Assembly (NCBI GenBank): GCA_036497945.1
Contig: DASXIN010000090.1
Span: forward strand, 23,807 to 87,806
Length of the DNA: 64,000 bases
Source of the DNA: RYN-230 sp036497945
GTDB taxonomy: Bacteria > Actinomycetota > Actinomycetes > Streptosporangiales > Streptosporangiaceae
Reading direction: 5' to 3'
Below, piece by piece: positions 7,226-16,122 of the stretch; within the stretch, counting starts at the first letter, position 1; the number at the start of each line of letters is the position of its first letter. Below the pieces are notes generated by a model. It was not told where the DNA came from. It worked only from the letters and a program-made list of their open reading frames with translations, and did not search any database. A program made the position numbers and the translations under genes.

Positions 7226-9424
7226 TTACGGATAACTGACCACGTTGCTCGGCGTGGTGTTGGACGCGGTGACCGCTCCGGTCGAGTTGATCACGTGGGT
7301 AATCGTGCCCACCCCGCCCAGGGAGACGGTGAGCAGGCCGTGCCACGCCACTCCGGAAGCAGTGGGCGACTCGAAGGCGTTGTACGAGTTGACGGCGGGG
7401 TTGACGTTGAAGTAGCAGTAGCTGCCCAGGCCCCACGCGCCGAACGAGGTGACGTTACTGGCCACCGCGATCGCGGGGTATCCGTTCTGCGTGCCGTTCA
7501 TCCAGGCCACCTGGTTCGGCGGGTCGTAAGGCATCTCGTTCTGAAAGAAGATGATCTTCCCGTTCTGGCCGTTCCAGGCCACCTCCGTTTTCTGGTAGTG
7601 CTCCACGAACAGGCCGGTGGCGACCACGTTGTTGCCGTTGACGGTGAGGCCGTTGGCCGCGGTGTTCACCGTCCAGCCGACCGTGCCGGAGTTGCCGTGA
7701 TCGGCCCGCCAGGCCCAGACGTCGTCCACGATGGTGTCGTTGGCGTTGACGATCAGGCTGGCCGTGGCCTTGCCCGCGATCTCCCCGCCGATCCGGAAGA
7801 ACACGTCCTGGATCGAGTCCGGGTCGCTGGCGTGGCTCGCCGTCGAGCCGGCCGTGCCGACGGTCAGCAGCGCCGCCGAGTTGGTCGTGCCCGCGTCGAA
7901 CAGCAGGCCCTTGATCCGGACCCCGTTCACGTCCGCGACCTGCATCGCGTTCACGCCGTTGTCCGGGACCAGGGTGGGGAACCCGATGCCCAGGATCGTG
8001 GTGTCGGCGTGCGTGACGTTGAGCGTCTGGTTCAGGTGGTACACCCCCGGGGTGAAGAACAGGTTGCAGCCTTCAGACAGGGCCGTGTTGATGGTGGCCG
8101 CGGTCATCCCGGGGGTGGCCACGAAGAACTGGCTCATCGGCAGGGAGGTGCCGGGGGTCGGGCCGTTCGCCCAGCTGGCGCCGGACGCGTTGGTCCGCAG
8201 CGACGGCTCGAACACGTGGTAGTTGCCGCTTGAGTCCACGTACAGGTAGGGCACGTCCCGGGACACCGGGGTGGTGGCCAGCGTGGTCATCGGCGGGCTC
8301 GGGAAGCTCTGCGCCGGGGCGCCGGTCACCCCGGAGAACACCATGTTCCACACCGAGCCGCTCCAGCTGCCGAAGTTGCTGTCGCGGGAGTACCACTGCT
8401 GCTGGGACACCGAGGACACCTGGCCGGACACCTCGGTGTCGGCGATGTAGCCGCCGCTCGCGTACCCGTAGCTGGCCGGGTACAGCTCCAGCCCGCCGTG
8501 CACGTCGATCCGGCGGAACGGCCCGGCCTGCGCCACCGCCCAGCGGTCGGACCCGGCCGACGGGTTGATGGCCAGGTTCTCCGCCGACCGCCAGAAGTTC
8601 TGCGTGGCGTTGCCGGTGCCGTCGAAGGAGTCCACGGTCACGTCCCCGTTGATCGTCACGTCATCGGGGCTGCGGCCGAGGCCAGCGATCGAGGTGTAGT
8701 AGCCGATGTTGGCCTCGGCGCTGTACGTGCCCGGCTTGAACAGCAGGGCGTAGCGCTGCTCGCCGAACTGGTTCAGCTTCTGGGTGTTGAAGACGGAGTC
8801 CAGCGTGGACTGGATGCTCGAGCTGGACATGCTGGGGCTGAAGATGTAGACGTTCGGGCCGAAGTTGGGCTGGTTGGGCTGCGCCGGGCAGCTGCCGCCA
8901 CCGCTGCCCGCCGTGCCGTAGACCTGGAACTCCCACAGCGAGTAGCCGTACTGGGTGGCCCGTTTCGTGCCGTACATCCGGACGTAGCGGCCGGTGCCGG
9001 TGACATTGAGGGTCTGCGTGCCGCCGGTGCCCGTGGTTGTGGAGTAGATCGTCGTCCAGGTGCTGCCGTCGGGTGAGGTCTGGATCTGGAACGCGGTCGC
9101 GTAGGCCGCCTCCCACTGCAGCACCACCTGGGTGATCGAGGCGGTGGACCCCAGGTCGACCTGGAGCCACTGCGGGTCGGCGAACGCGCTCGACCAGCGG
9201 GTGCCGGTGTTCCCGTCGGTGGCGTTCGCCGCCGGGTAAGCGGCGCTCTCGCTGGACGAGGCCGTGGTCGGCCGCCCCTGCGACAGCAGCGTCGACGCGG
9301 CGGCGGCGCGGCTGCCCGGGACCGCCGTGACTAATAAGGCCGCGCCCAGCGCCGCCGTCACGGCGACGGCCAGGATCCGCCGGGCGGCGGACCGCCGGAG
9401 AACGGTTGTGATGATCGAAGCCAT
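7226..9424 (-). CDS. Secreted F5/8C-domain protein with predicted parallel beta-helix
   Basis: The 732-residue exported protein has a signal peptide (about 1-42, RRILAVAVTAALGAALLV), one N-terminal F5/8C (CBM32-like) domain (about 45-175), a short Gly/Ser linker and a 550-residue region rich in turns, Asn and Gly. That region contains pectate-lyase-3-like repeats such as NLFFTPGVYHLNQTLNVTHADTTILG. This layout resembles actinobacterial beta-helix proteins of the GH55-like type, which include exo-beta-1,3-glucanases. I cannot place catalytic residues, so the activity is inferred from the fold and from the neighbouring GH16 gene. The two genes lie 96 bp apart on one strand and are probably co-expressed. 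Confidence 0.72.
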   Translation of the reverse strand: MASIITTVLRRSAARRILAVAVTAALGAALLVTAVPGSRAAAASTLLSQGRPTTASSSESAAYPAANATDGNTGTRWSSAFADPQWLQVDLGSTASITQVVLQWEAAYATAFQIQTSPDGSTWTTIYSTTTGTGGTQTLNVTGTGRYVRMYGTKRATQYGYSLWEFQVYGTAGSGGGSCPAQPNQPNFGPNVYIFSPSMSSSSIQSTLDSVFNTQKLNQFGEQRYALLFKPGTYSAEANIGYYTSIAGLGRSPDDVTINGDVTVDSFDGTGNATQNFWRSAENLAINPSAGSDRWAVAQAGPFRRIDVHGGLELYPASYGYASGGYIADTEVSGQVSSVSQQQWYSRDSNFGSWSGSVWNMVFSGVTGAPAQSFPSPPMTTLATTPVSRDVPYLYVDSSGNYHVFEPSLRTNASGASWANGPTPGTSLPMSQFFVATPGMTAATINTALSEGCNLFFTPGVYHLNQTLNVTHADTTILGIGFPTLVPDNGVNAMQVADVNGVRIKGLLFDAGTTNSAALLTVGTAGSTASHASDPDSIQDVFFRIGGEIAGKATASLIVNANDTIVDDVWAWRADHGNSGTVGWTVNTAANGLTVNGNNVVATGLFVEHYQKTEVAWNGQNGKIIFFQNEMPYDPPNQVAWMNGTQNGYPAIAVASNVTSFGAWGLGSYCYFNVNPAVNSYNAFESPTASGVAWHGLLTVSLGGVGTITHVINSTGAVTASNTTPSNVVSYP

Positions 9425-9606
9425 TGGCTACCCCTGCCTGTGCGAGCCGTTGATGAAATGCCTGCTCACGGTGCTCAGGAGAAGCACCGATCATGGCCAG
9501 AAAGGCTTGATATAAGACTTAAATTATCCCGTAACGTAACTCTGCGAAAATGGACCGTCAAGGGGTCCGGGGGGCAGAGTGGCCGGCCGCGCGGGGCAGG
9601 CCTGAG
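9425..9606 (-). promoter_or_regulatory. AT-rich promoter region of the glucanase gene pair
   Basis: This 182-bp gap contains the most AT-rich stretch of the area (about 9505-9540). On the minus strand it offers GATAAT near 9520-9525 as a -10-like hexamer, with a GTTACGTTACG direct repeat just upstream. It is the only sizeable non-coding DNA before the two secreted-protein genes. No protein-coding gene is seen in it. Confidence 0.35.
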
Positions 9607-9867
9607 TCAGCGTCGGCGTGCGAGGGGAGCCAGCAGGCCTAGGGCGCGGGCGCGCTCGACGGCTTCGGTTCGCCGGTGCGTGCCGAGCTTGGCGTAGAGA
9701 TGGCTCAGGTGGGTTCTGACTGTGTTCCGCGAGACGTGTAGTTCATTCGCGATCTCTGGTGTCGACATGATGGTCGCCAAGGACCAGGGGCTCGACAACG
9801 CCGAGCCGCGGACCCCGGAGTCCACCACCCCCACCAGCTTCTGCCAGTGGTGCGAGGAAGTTCTCAA
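9607..9867 (-). pseudogene. LuxR-type regulator remnant (MalT-like HTH only)
   Basis: Only the C-terminal DNA-binding domain survives: STPEIANELHVSRNTVRTHL, then HLYAKLGTHRRTEAVERARALGLL, which matches the end of large MalT/AcoK-type ATP-dependent LuxR regulators. The first 30 codons do not belong to the family, and the usual several hundred residues of ATPase and TPR domain are missing. It lies 29 bp from a second truncated LuxR gene on the same strand, so this spot is a graveyard of regulators. Confidence 0.7.
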
Positions 9868-9896
9868 GCCGGCCGTTTTGGCCTCTTAGCGCCACG

Positions 9897-10787
9897 CTAC
9901 TGGTCCGCCTCGTCTCGATCTTCGTGCCCGGACAGCGCGTCGCGTAGCGCCGCCCTCGACGTGACGCCGAGTTTCGGGAAGATCTGATACAGGTGGGTGG
10001 CGACCGTGCGGTGCGATAGGTACAGCCGCTCGCCGATCTGCTTGTTCGTGAGGCCAGCTGCCGCGAGTGTCGCGATCTCTTGCTGCTGCGGGGTCAGCGT
10101 GACCGGGTCGGGGCGCTGGTTGTGCGCGACTGGCTGACCGGTCGCGCGCAGTTCGCTGCTGGCACGTCCGGCCCACGGCGCGGCGCCGAGCTGGCTGAAG
10201 ATCTCCCGCGCGGCACTGAGCTGCCGCCGCGCATCAGTCGTGGCCCGGTCCCGGCGTAGCCGTTCGCCGTACGTCAGGTGTATCCGGGCCAGGTCGAACG
10301 GCCAGCGCGTTGCATCGGGCATGGTGAGTGCGCGGTCGAACGCGTCGTTCGTCCCGTCGTCGAGCAGCGCAGTCGCGCCGGCGACCAGCATCGCCAGCCG
10401 GGGTGAAAGTGCTGCGACGTCGGTGTCGAGCATCGCCTGGACGTGTGCGCGTGCCGCGTCCGGCCGGCCGGTGCGCATGGCCGCCTCGGTCAGGTCGAAC
10501 AGAACCCACAGCCCCTGAGGCGTGTGGTCGAGGGTTCCCGGCGGGGCGACGTTGGCGGCGTTCTCGTACGCGGCCTCGAAGTCGCCCTGACCGGCGGCAT
10601 CGAGGGCACGCGCGTGGTAGGCGCGCTGCGTCAGGATCAACGCGCGCCGTGGTCCGGCCCAGCTGGCCAGCTCGCTAGTCAGCGCGCGTGTCTTGTCCTG
10701 CTCGCCACGGGCAGCCGCCACGAGTGCCTGGTAGGACAGCGACATTCCAGCGAGCAGCGGGTAGCCGTGCTGGGCTGGGTCGGACAC
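9897..10787 (-). pseudogene. Truncated LAL-family LuxR regulator
   Basis: The 296-codon frame encodes TPR-like helices followed by a complete LuxR HTH (LTPQQQEIATLAAAGLTNKQ, then YLSHRTVATHLYQIFPKLGV). LAL regulators are normally about 900 residues and begin with a Walker-type ATPase domain; none is present. The frame stays open upstream only to about 10851, where it meets the end of the next gene. The GTG at 10787 would be a possible start, but loss of the ATPase half makes a normal regulator unlikely. A free effector-domain/HTH fragment could still bind DNA. Confidence 0.65.
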
Positions 10788-10862
10788 CGTGCTGGCGGCG
10801 AGCGCTACCCGTTCGGGTGGCCGGGGGGTGAGCCGGCTAGCTGTTGCCGATCATGGACTGGT

Positions 10863-11594
10863 TCAGCCAGCGGTCGAAGCGGTCTCGGTGAGGCGGGCCC
10901 GGGCCGCCGGGATGAAGGTGCGTTCGTGGAGTTCGGCGCCGAAGTACGGCGCGTGCGGGTCGGTGATGACCTCGCGGGGGTCGTGGCGCTCGCGCAGTGT
11001 GCTCCGGACCAGGTCGTCGAGGCGGAATTGCTGCGGCCCGGCGACCTCGATGATGCCGTTCACGGGCGGGCCGACGGTAACGTCCCCCAGCGCGCTGGCC
11101 ACATCCTCGGCGGCCATCGGCTGGATGAGCACGTGTGCCAGGCGCACCGTGCTGCCGCTGGTGGCCGTGTCGGCGATGCGGTTGACGAACTCGAAGAACT
11201 GGGTGGCGTGCACGATCGAGTAGGGGATCGAAGAGTCCTCGATCAGCTTCTCCTGGGCAATCTTCGCCCGGAAGTAGCCACTGTCCGGCAGGCGCTCGGT
11301 CCCCACGACTGACAGCGCCACGTGGTGCCCTACGCCGGCGGCCGCTTCGGCGCCGAGGAGGTTGCGGGTCGATGTCTCGAAGAACTCCAGCACCGCCGCG
11401 TCTTCGAAGGAGGGGGCGTTCGACACGCCAACGACCACCGAGGCGCCTTCCACGGCGGCGGCCAGCCCCTGGCCGGTCAGCGTGTTGACGCCCGAGCCCG
11501 GTGACGCCGCCAGTGCATCGTGCCCCCGTTCGCGGAGCTTAGCGACGAGCTTCGAGCCGATGAGCCCGCTGCCGCCGATAACGACGATCTTCAT
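10863..11594 (-). CDS. NmrA-like NAD(P)-binding oxidoreductase (atypical SDR)
   Basis: The 243-residue Rossmann-fold protein opens MKIVVIGGSGLIGSKLVAKL, with the glycine-rich nucleotide motif GGSGLIGS at residues 7-14. The SGYFRAK segment occupies the place of the SDR YxxxK site, and HATQFFEFV is typical of the NmrA/YtfG group that senses redox state or reduces quinone-like substrates. A longer frame extends to 11933, but the ATG at 11594 has an AGAGAGGA ribosome binding site. A one-mismatch copy of the DosR-like motif (11630-11641) sits about 40 bp upstream of the start. Confidence 0.8.
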   Translation of the reverse strand: MKIVVIGGSGLIGSKLVAKLRERGHDALAASPGSGVNTLTGQGLAAAVEGASVVVGVSNAPSFEDAAVLEFFETSTRNLLGAEAAAGVGHHVALSVVGTERLPDSGYFRAKIAQEKLIEDSSIPYSIVHATQFFEFVNRIADTATSGSTVRLAHVLIQPMAAEDVASALGDVTVGPPVNGIIEVAGPQQFRLDDLVRSTLRERHDPREVITDPHAPYFGAELHERTFIPAARARLTETASTAG

Positions 11595-11629
11595 GATGAG
11601 TCCTCTCTGCGTTGCGCTTGCCCCCTGCG

Positions 11630-11641
11630 GGCCCTTGGTAC
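11630..11641. promoter_or_regulatory. DosR-like box (one mismatch)
   Basis: Read on the minus strand this is GTACCAAGGGCC, one base from the consensus GGACCAANGGCC found repeatedly at 35-47 kb. It lies between the divergent NmrA-like and cbiZ genes, close to the NmrA-like start. Confidence 0.35.
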
Positions 11642-11750
11642 CGAGGGACTGTGACCAGACGTGTAATCGCGATGGAAGCCGCATGGAGGATGACGAGTGA
11701 TTAGCTCCTAGGTCGCGCCGTACCCGGGCGGTGAGTAATGTCCTGTACCC

Positions 11751-12407
11751 ATGCATGTGCAGCTGCGCTGGCATCGCCAGGACGAGGTGCTGCTGCCGAT
11801 CGCGCTGTGGTGTCCCGGCCCGGGCTACCGGATGATTTCCAGCGGCGTGGCAGGCGGCGGCATCGGGCCACGCGAGTGGGTGCTCAACGCGCAGGTACCG
11901 GTCTCTTACAGCCGCATGGACCCGGCTGTGCACCTAGCTGAGCTGGCCGCCGGCCTGGGCCTGGCGGGCCCGGGTGTCGGGCTGCTCACCGCGGCCAGGG
12001 TGACCGAAGCCGTGCGGTGCGAAGACGACGGGGTGCGGGTCGCGGCCACGGTCGGCCTGCGCGTCCCGACCTGGGCTGCGGCGCCGTCCGGCCCGGCCGG
12101 TCCTGAGCTGGCGCCGGCCTGGCGGCCCGGCACCATCAACATCATCGTCTCGGTCCCGGTGCCGCTCAGCGACGCCGCATACGTCAACGCCGTCATGACC
12201 GCAACCGAGGCCAAGACCCAGGCCGTGCTGGAGGCGGGCTTCCGCGCTACCGGCACGGCCTCGGACGCCATCTGCGTCGCCGCCCCGGCGGCGGGCGAGC
12301 CCGAGGACTTCGCCGGACCCCGGTCGCTGTGGGGCGCGCGGATCGCTCGCGCCGTGCATTCCGCCGTGCACACCGGCGCGGTACGAGCGAAGGCCGACCC
12401 CGCATAG
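11751..12407 (+). CDS. cbiZ: Adenosylcobinamide amidohydrolase CbiZ
   Basis: The 218-residue protein has the CbiZ hallmarks: GGGIGPREWVLNAQVP near residue 36, DPAVHLAELAAGLGL, ATVGLRVPTW, PGTINIIVSVPVPLSDAAYV and ATEAKTQAVLEAG, ending in a TASDAICVAAP segment. CbiZ cleaves adenosylcobinamide to adenosylcobyric acid so that incomplete corrinoids can be salvaged for coenzyme B12. It stands alone, without other cobalamin genes, convergent with the MFS gene. Its start is uncertain because no strong ribosome binding site precedes ATG 11751. Confidence 0.85.
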   Translation: MHVQLRWHRQDEVLLPIALWCPGPGYRMISSGVAGGGIGPREWVLNAQVPVSYSRMDPAVHLAELAAGLGLAGPGVGLLTAARVTEAVRCEDDGVRVAATVGLRVPTWAAAPSGPAGPELAPAWRPGTINIIVSVPVPLSDAAYVNAVMTATEAKTQAVLEAGFRATGTASDAICVAAPAAGEPEDFAGPRSLWGARIARAVHSAVHTGAVRAKADPA

Positions 12408-12451
12408 GCATGGCCCCGCCGAGCGCTGACCGCCGGGTTCACCAGCACTTT

Positions 12452-12475
12452 CTTTGCTTAACGCCGGTGCCTGGT
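12452..12475 (+). repeat. Dispersed TGCTTAACGC repeat, copy 2
   Basis: An exact core (12455-12464) is preceded by a pyrimidine tract and followed by CGGTGCCTGGT. The extended sequence is very similar to the copy at 51606 (TTTGCTYAACGCCGGYGCC). It lies between convergent genes and contains the stop codon (complement of 12458-12460) of the MFS gene. Confidence 0.55.
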
Positions 12476-13723
12476 GCGAGTCCCGGGAACGGCCAGGCCG
12501 GCTGCGGCGGTCAGGGCGCCGAGTATGCAGACGCCGGTCCAGCCGGCCGTGCTGAACACCAGCGAGGCGGCCGCCGACATCACCGCGCCGCCGGTGAAGT
12601 AACCGAGCATGTACGCGGTGTTGAGCCGGCTGTACACCTCGGGGCGCAGCGCGTAGATGTCGCTCTGGTTGCTGATGTGCAGCGACTGGGCGCCCAGATC
12701 GAGCAGGACGACACCCGGTATCAGCGCGGCCAGCCAGTGGCCGCCCAGGGCGAGCAACCCCCAGCTGGCCAGCAGGGCGCCGAGCGCACCGAGCGTGCTG
12801 TAACGCCGGTAGCCGCGATCGGCGAGGCGTCCTACCAGCGGGGCGGCCACCGCCCCGGCCAGGCCGGCCAGGCCGAAGAGGCCGATCACCGCGCTGCCGT
12901 AGTAATAGGGCGGACCGGATAGCAGGAAGGCGACCGCGGTCCACAGGATGCTGAACGAGCCCATGGCGACCGCGCCGAGGGCCATCCGCTGCCGGAGTAC
13001 TGGTTCTTCACGGACCAGGGTCAGTACCGATTTGAGCAGGGCCCGGTAGGAGATGCTTCCGCTGGGCTCGAGCGTGGGCAGCATCCGGCGCAGGACGGCC
13101 GCGAGTACCAGCATGGCCGCGGCGGCGATGACGAACACCGTTCGCCAGCCGAGGGTGGCGGCGACGACGCCGCTGATCACCCGGGCCATCAGCACCCCGA
13201 TCATCAGGCCGCTCATGACCGTGCCCACCGCCCGGCCGCGCTGATCGTCGGCGGCCAGGGACGCGGTCATCGGGACGATGATCTGCGCGACGACGGTGGT
13301 TACCCCGACGATCACCAGCGCGCTGGCCAGCACGGCGATCGTCGGTGCCGCCGCGGCGGCGGCCAGCGCGGCCGATGTGATCACCAGCATCCGGGTGATG
13401 AGCCGGCGCCGTTCCAGCACGTCGCCGAGCGGGACCAGGAAGGCCAGGCCGGCCGCGTAGCCGACCTGCCCCGCGGTGACGAGCAGCCCGGCCGTCGAGC
13501 CGGGCACGCCGAATGACGTGCCGATCGTGTGCAGCAAGGGCTGCGCGTAGTAGTTGTTCGCCACGGCCGCGCCGCAGGCCATCGCGAGCAGCACAATCAG
13601 GGGCCGGGTCAGCCCCGGCCGGCCGCCTGGGGCGGTGACGTTCCGGCCCGGGGCGGCGACCTGGCCGCCGGCCGGAGGCTGGCGCGCGGCCGCCTCGCCC
13701 CGGCCGGCCGGGCGCATCCTCAT
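12458..13723 (-). CDS. MFS transporter of the pyridine-degradation operon
   Basis: The roughly 421-residue major facilitator has 12 hydrophobic segments. After helix 2 comes VPLGDVLERRRLI, an MFS A-like loop, and PLVGRLADRGYRRYS gives the second-half equivalent. The start (ATG 13723) lies two bases past the TGA of the molybdenum hydroxylase large subunit, so it is co-transcribed as the last gene of that operon. Its substrate is unknown; uptake of a hydroxylated pyridine or export of an intermediate is inferred from context. Its stop codon lies within a copy of the dispersed repeat. Confidence 0.8.
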   Translation of the reverse strand: MRMRPAGRGEAAARQPPAGGQVAAPGRNVTAPGGRPGLTRPLIVLLAMACGAAVANNYYAQPLLHTIGTSFGVPGSTAGLLVTAGQVGYAAGLAFLVPLGDVLERRRLITRMLVITSAALAAAAAAPTIAVLASALVIVGVTTVVAQIIVPMTASLAADDQRGRAVGTVMSGLMIGVLMARVISGVVAATLGWRTVFVIAAAAMLVLAAVLRRMLPTLEPSGSISYRALLKSVLTLVREEPVLRQRMALGAVAMGSFSILWTAVAFLLSGPPYYYGSAVIGLFGLAGLAGAVAAPLVGRLADRGYRRYSTLGALGALLASWGLLALGGHWLAALIPGVVLLDLGAQSLHISNQSDIYALRPEVYSRLNTAYMLGYFTGGAVMSAAASLVFSTAGWTGVCILGALTAAAGLAVPGTRTRHRR

Positions 13724-13725
13724 GA

Positions 13726-16122
13726 TCAAGTGCTGGCCTGGGCGCTGTCCCGCAGCGCCCGCCAAACGCGTTCCGGTGTGATGGGCAGCCGGTCGAGCTC
13801 GACCCCGAACGGGACCAGGGCGTCACAGATGGCGTTGCCGATGGCGGCGGCGACGGGAATGCAGCCCACCTCGCCCGCGCCCCGGACGCCCAGCGGGGTC
13901 ACCGGTGAGGGCACCACGGTGTGCATGAGCTCGACCGGCGGCATGTCGCAGGCGGTCGGCGCGAAGTAGTCCATCATCGTCCCGTTGACCAGTTGGCCGG
14001 TCTCGGGGTCGTAGACCAGTTCCTCGCCCAGCGCCTGGCCGAGCCCCTGGGCGAGCCCGCCCCGCACCTGGCCCTCGATGAGCTTCGGGTTGAGCGGTGT
14101 CCCGCAGTCGTGGACCATCAGGAACCGCTCCACATCGAACTCACCTGACTCAGTATCGACTGAGACGACCGCGGCGGCCGTCCCGAACGAATAGGCCGCC
14201 TCCGGCGGTTCGAAGTACGACGTTTCATCGAGGCCGGGCACTTCGCCCTCGGGCAGTCCCTGGCCGAGGATAGCTCGGTCGAACACGCTGGCCAGCGGCA
14301 GCATCAGGGTCAGGTCGTCCCGGTGCTGGATGGCCTGACCGACGATGTCCAGGTCTTCCGGGTCCGCCCCGTCCAGCATGTGGGCGGCGATCCGCAGCGT
14401 CTTCTCCCGCAGCCGCGTGCAGGCATCGAGCAGCGCCCCCGCCGCGGCGATCACGGTCCGGGAGGCGAACGAGCCGGTGTTGAGCGGCGAGGACGCGGTG
14501 TCACCGGTATGCACCCGCACCCGGTCGTAATCGCAGCCGAAGAACTCCGCGCACATCTGGGCGAAAACGGTCTCGCTGCCCTGCCCGATGCTCGACACCC
14601 CGGTGTACACGTCGAGGCTGCCAGATCGGTTGGCCCGGATCGTGACGGACTCATGGGCCCCGAACTGGGAGCCCCGGGCGGCCAGGAACTTGCCGCTCGC
14701 GTAGCCGGTGCGCTCCACGTAGCAGGAAAAGCCGATGCCCGGGTACCGGCCATCCGAGGGCCGCGGCTCATGCCCGGCGCCCCGGTGCGCCGCCCAGCCG
14801 GCCGCCTCAGCCGCCATCCGCAGGCACCGCTCGTAGTCGCCGCTGTCGTAGCGGGCGCCGACCGGGTTCACCCAGGGAAACTCGTCCGGCCGCACCATGT
14901 TCATCGCGCGCAGCTCGACCGGGTCGGCGCCCAGCCGCCGGGCCAGCTTGTCCATCAGGCGCTCGTAGGCAAAGTTGACCTCAGGCTGGCCGTACCCGCG
15001 GTAGGCGCCGATCGGGGTCTTGTTGGTGACCACGATGCGACGCTCCACGAAGCCGTCATCGACCTTGTAGGGCCCGTTGAAGACCACCGTTGACAGCTGC
15101 GAGGAGCCGAACGGTGAGTTCAGGCCGCCGAGGTCGTTCGTGTAGACATCGGACATGGCCAGGATCCGGCCGTCCGAGCGGGCGGCGATCTGGTAGTCGT
15201 GCACCGATTCCCGGCCGTGGGTGGTCGCCCGGAAGTGCTCGTTCCGGTCCTCGACGAACTTGACCGGGCGGCGCAGCGACAGCGCGTGCAGGCAGGCCAG
15301 CAGGTCTTCCGGGTAGGCGCCGAGTTTCAGCCCGAAGCCACCACCCACGTCGGACGTCACCACCCTGATGTCGCCCTCGTCGAGGCGCAGCGACTCGGCG
15401 AGCTGCTTGCGGATCAGATGCGGCGCCTGGGTCGAGGTGTACACGGTCAGCTGGCCGGCCCCGGCCCGCCACTCGGCGAGCACCGCGCGGGTCTCCATCG
15501 GCAGCCCGGTGACCCGGTTGATGTGGAACCGGCCCTCGACGACGACGTCCGCCTCTGCGACCCGGGCGGCCACGTCACCGGAGCCCTGCGGGTTGCTGAC
15601 CAGGAGGTTGGATTCGAGTGAACCGGGGTGGATGACTGGAGCGCCGGGCGCCAGGGCCGACATCACGTCGCAGACGTGCGGGAGCGGCTTGTAGTCGATC
15701 TCGATCAGCTCGAGCGCGTCCTCGGCGACGTGCCGGCTGGTCGCCGCGACGCTGACCACCGGCTGTCCCTCGTACGTGGCCGTCTCCTGGGCCAGCGCGA
15801 AATGGGGGATCGGCGGCGCCCCGGGCACCGGCCGCAGGATCCCGATCGGCGCGCTCCGCGCGGCCACCTCGGCACCGGTGATGACTTCGAGAACTCCGTC
15901 GAGCCCGAGCGCGGCCGACGTGTCGATGCCGGCGACGCGGGCATGCGGGTAGGGGCACCGGCCGACCGCCATCTCAGCCGCGTGGGCCCGGTCCACGTCG
16001 TCGGTGAACTGGCCCGCCCCGCGGAGCAGGCGATCGTCCTCCTTGCGTGGCAGATCGGTGCCCAGGACCGTCCGCTTGCGCCCGGCCGGCCGGGTGGCTT
16101 CGCGGACGCTCAGGTCAGTCAT
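13726..16122 (-). CDS. Molybdenum hydroxylase, molybdopterin-binding large subunit
   Basis: The 798-residue protein belongs to the xanthine dehydrogenase/CoxL family. Visible motifs are the cofactor-contact segment GGGFGLKLGAYPEDLL, the active-site loop GAYRGYGQPE and the C-terminal RGAGEVG with the catalytic Glu. The loop is not the AYxCSFR of form I CO dehydrogenase, so CO is not the expected substrate. With the FAD, 2Fe-2S and SRPBCC subunits upstream it forms a four-part hydroxylase. The associated NicX, deformylase and maleate isomerase point to hydroxylation of a pyridine ring, most likely 3-hydroxypyridine to 2,5-dihydroxypyridine. It overlaps the 2Fe-2S gene by 8 bp. Confidence 0.88.
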   Translation of the reverse strand: MTDLSVREATRPAGRKRTVLGTDLPRKEDDRLLRGAGQFTDDVDRAHAAEMAVGRCPYPHARVAGIDTSAALGLDGVLEVITGAEVAARSAPIGILRPVPGAPPIPHFALAQETATYEGQPVVSVAATSRHVAEDALELIEIDYKPLPHVCDVMSALAPGAPVIHPGSLESNLLVSNPQGSGDVAARVAEADVVVEGRFHINRVTGLPMETRAVLAEWRAGAGQLTVYTSTQAPHLIRKQLAESLRLDEGDIRVVTSDVGGGFGLKLGAYPEDLLACLHALSLRRPVKFVEDRNEHFRATTHGRESVHDYQIAARSDGRILAMSDVYTNDLGGLNSPFGSSQLSTVVFNGPYKVDDGFVERRIVVTNKTPIGAYRGYGQPEVNFAYERLMDKLARRLGADPVELRAMNMVRPDEFPWVNPVGARYDSGDYERCLRMAAEAAGWAAHRGAGHEPRPSDGRYPGIGFSCYVERTGYASGKFLAARGSQFGAHESVTIRANRSGSLDVYTGVSSIGQGSETVFAQMCAEFFGCDYDRVRVHTGDTASSPLNTGSFASRTVIAAAGALLDACTRLREKTLRIAAHMLDGADPEDLDIVGQAIQHRDDLTLMLPLASVFDRAILGQGLPEGEVPGLDETSYFEPPEAAYSFGTAAAVVSVDTESGEFDVERFLMVHDCGTPLNPKLIEGQVRGGLAQGLGQALGEELVYDPETGQLVNGTMMDYFAPTACDMPPVELMHTVVPSPVTPLGVRGAGEVGCIPVAAAIGNAICDALVPFGVELDRLPITPERVWRALRDSAQAST

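Noticed and set aside
12798..12810. Extra repeat copies at 12798 (TGTAACGCCGGT) and 62533 (CCGTAACGCCTGT)
   Set aside because: They share only the AACGCC part, lack the GCTT core and lie in or at ordinary coding sequence, so they fit chance.
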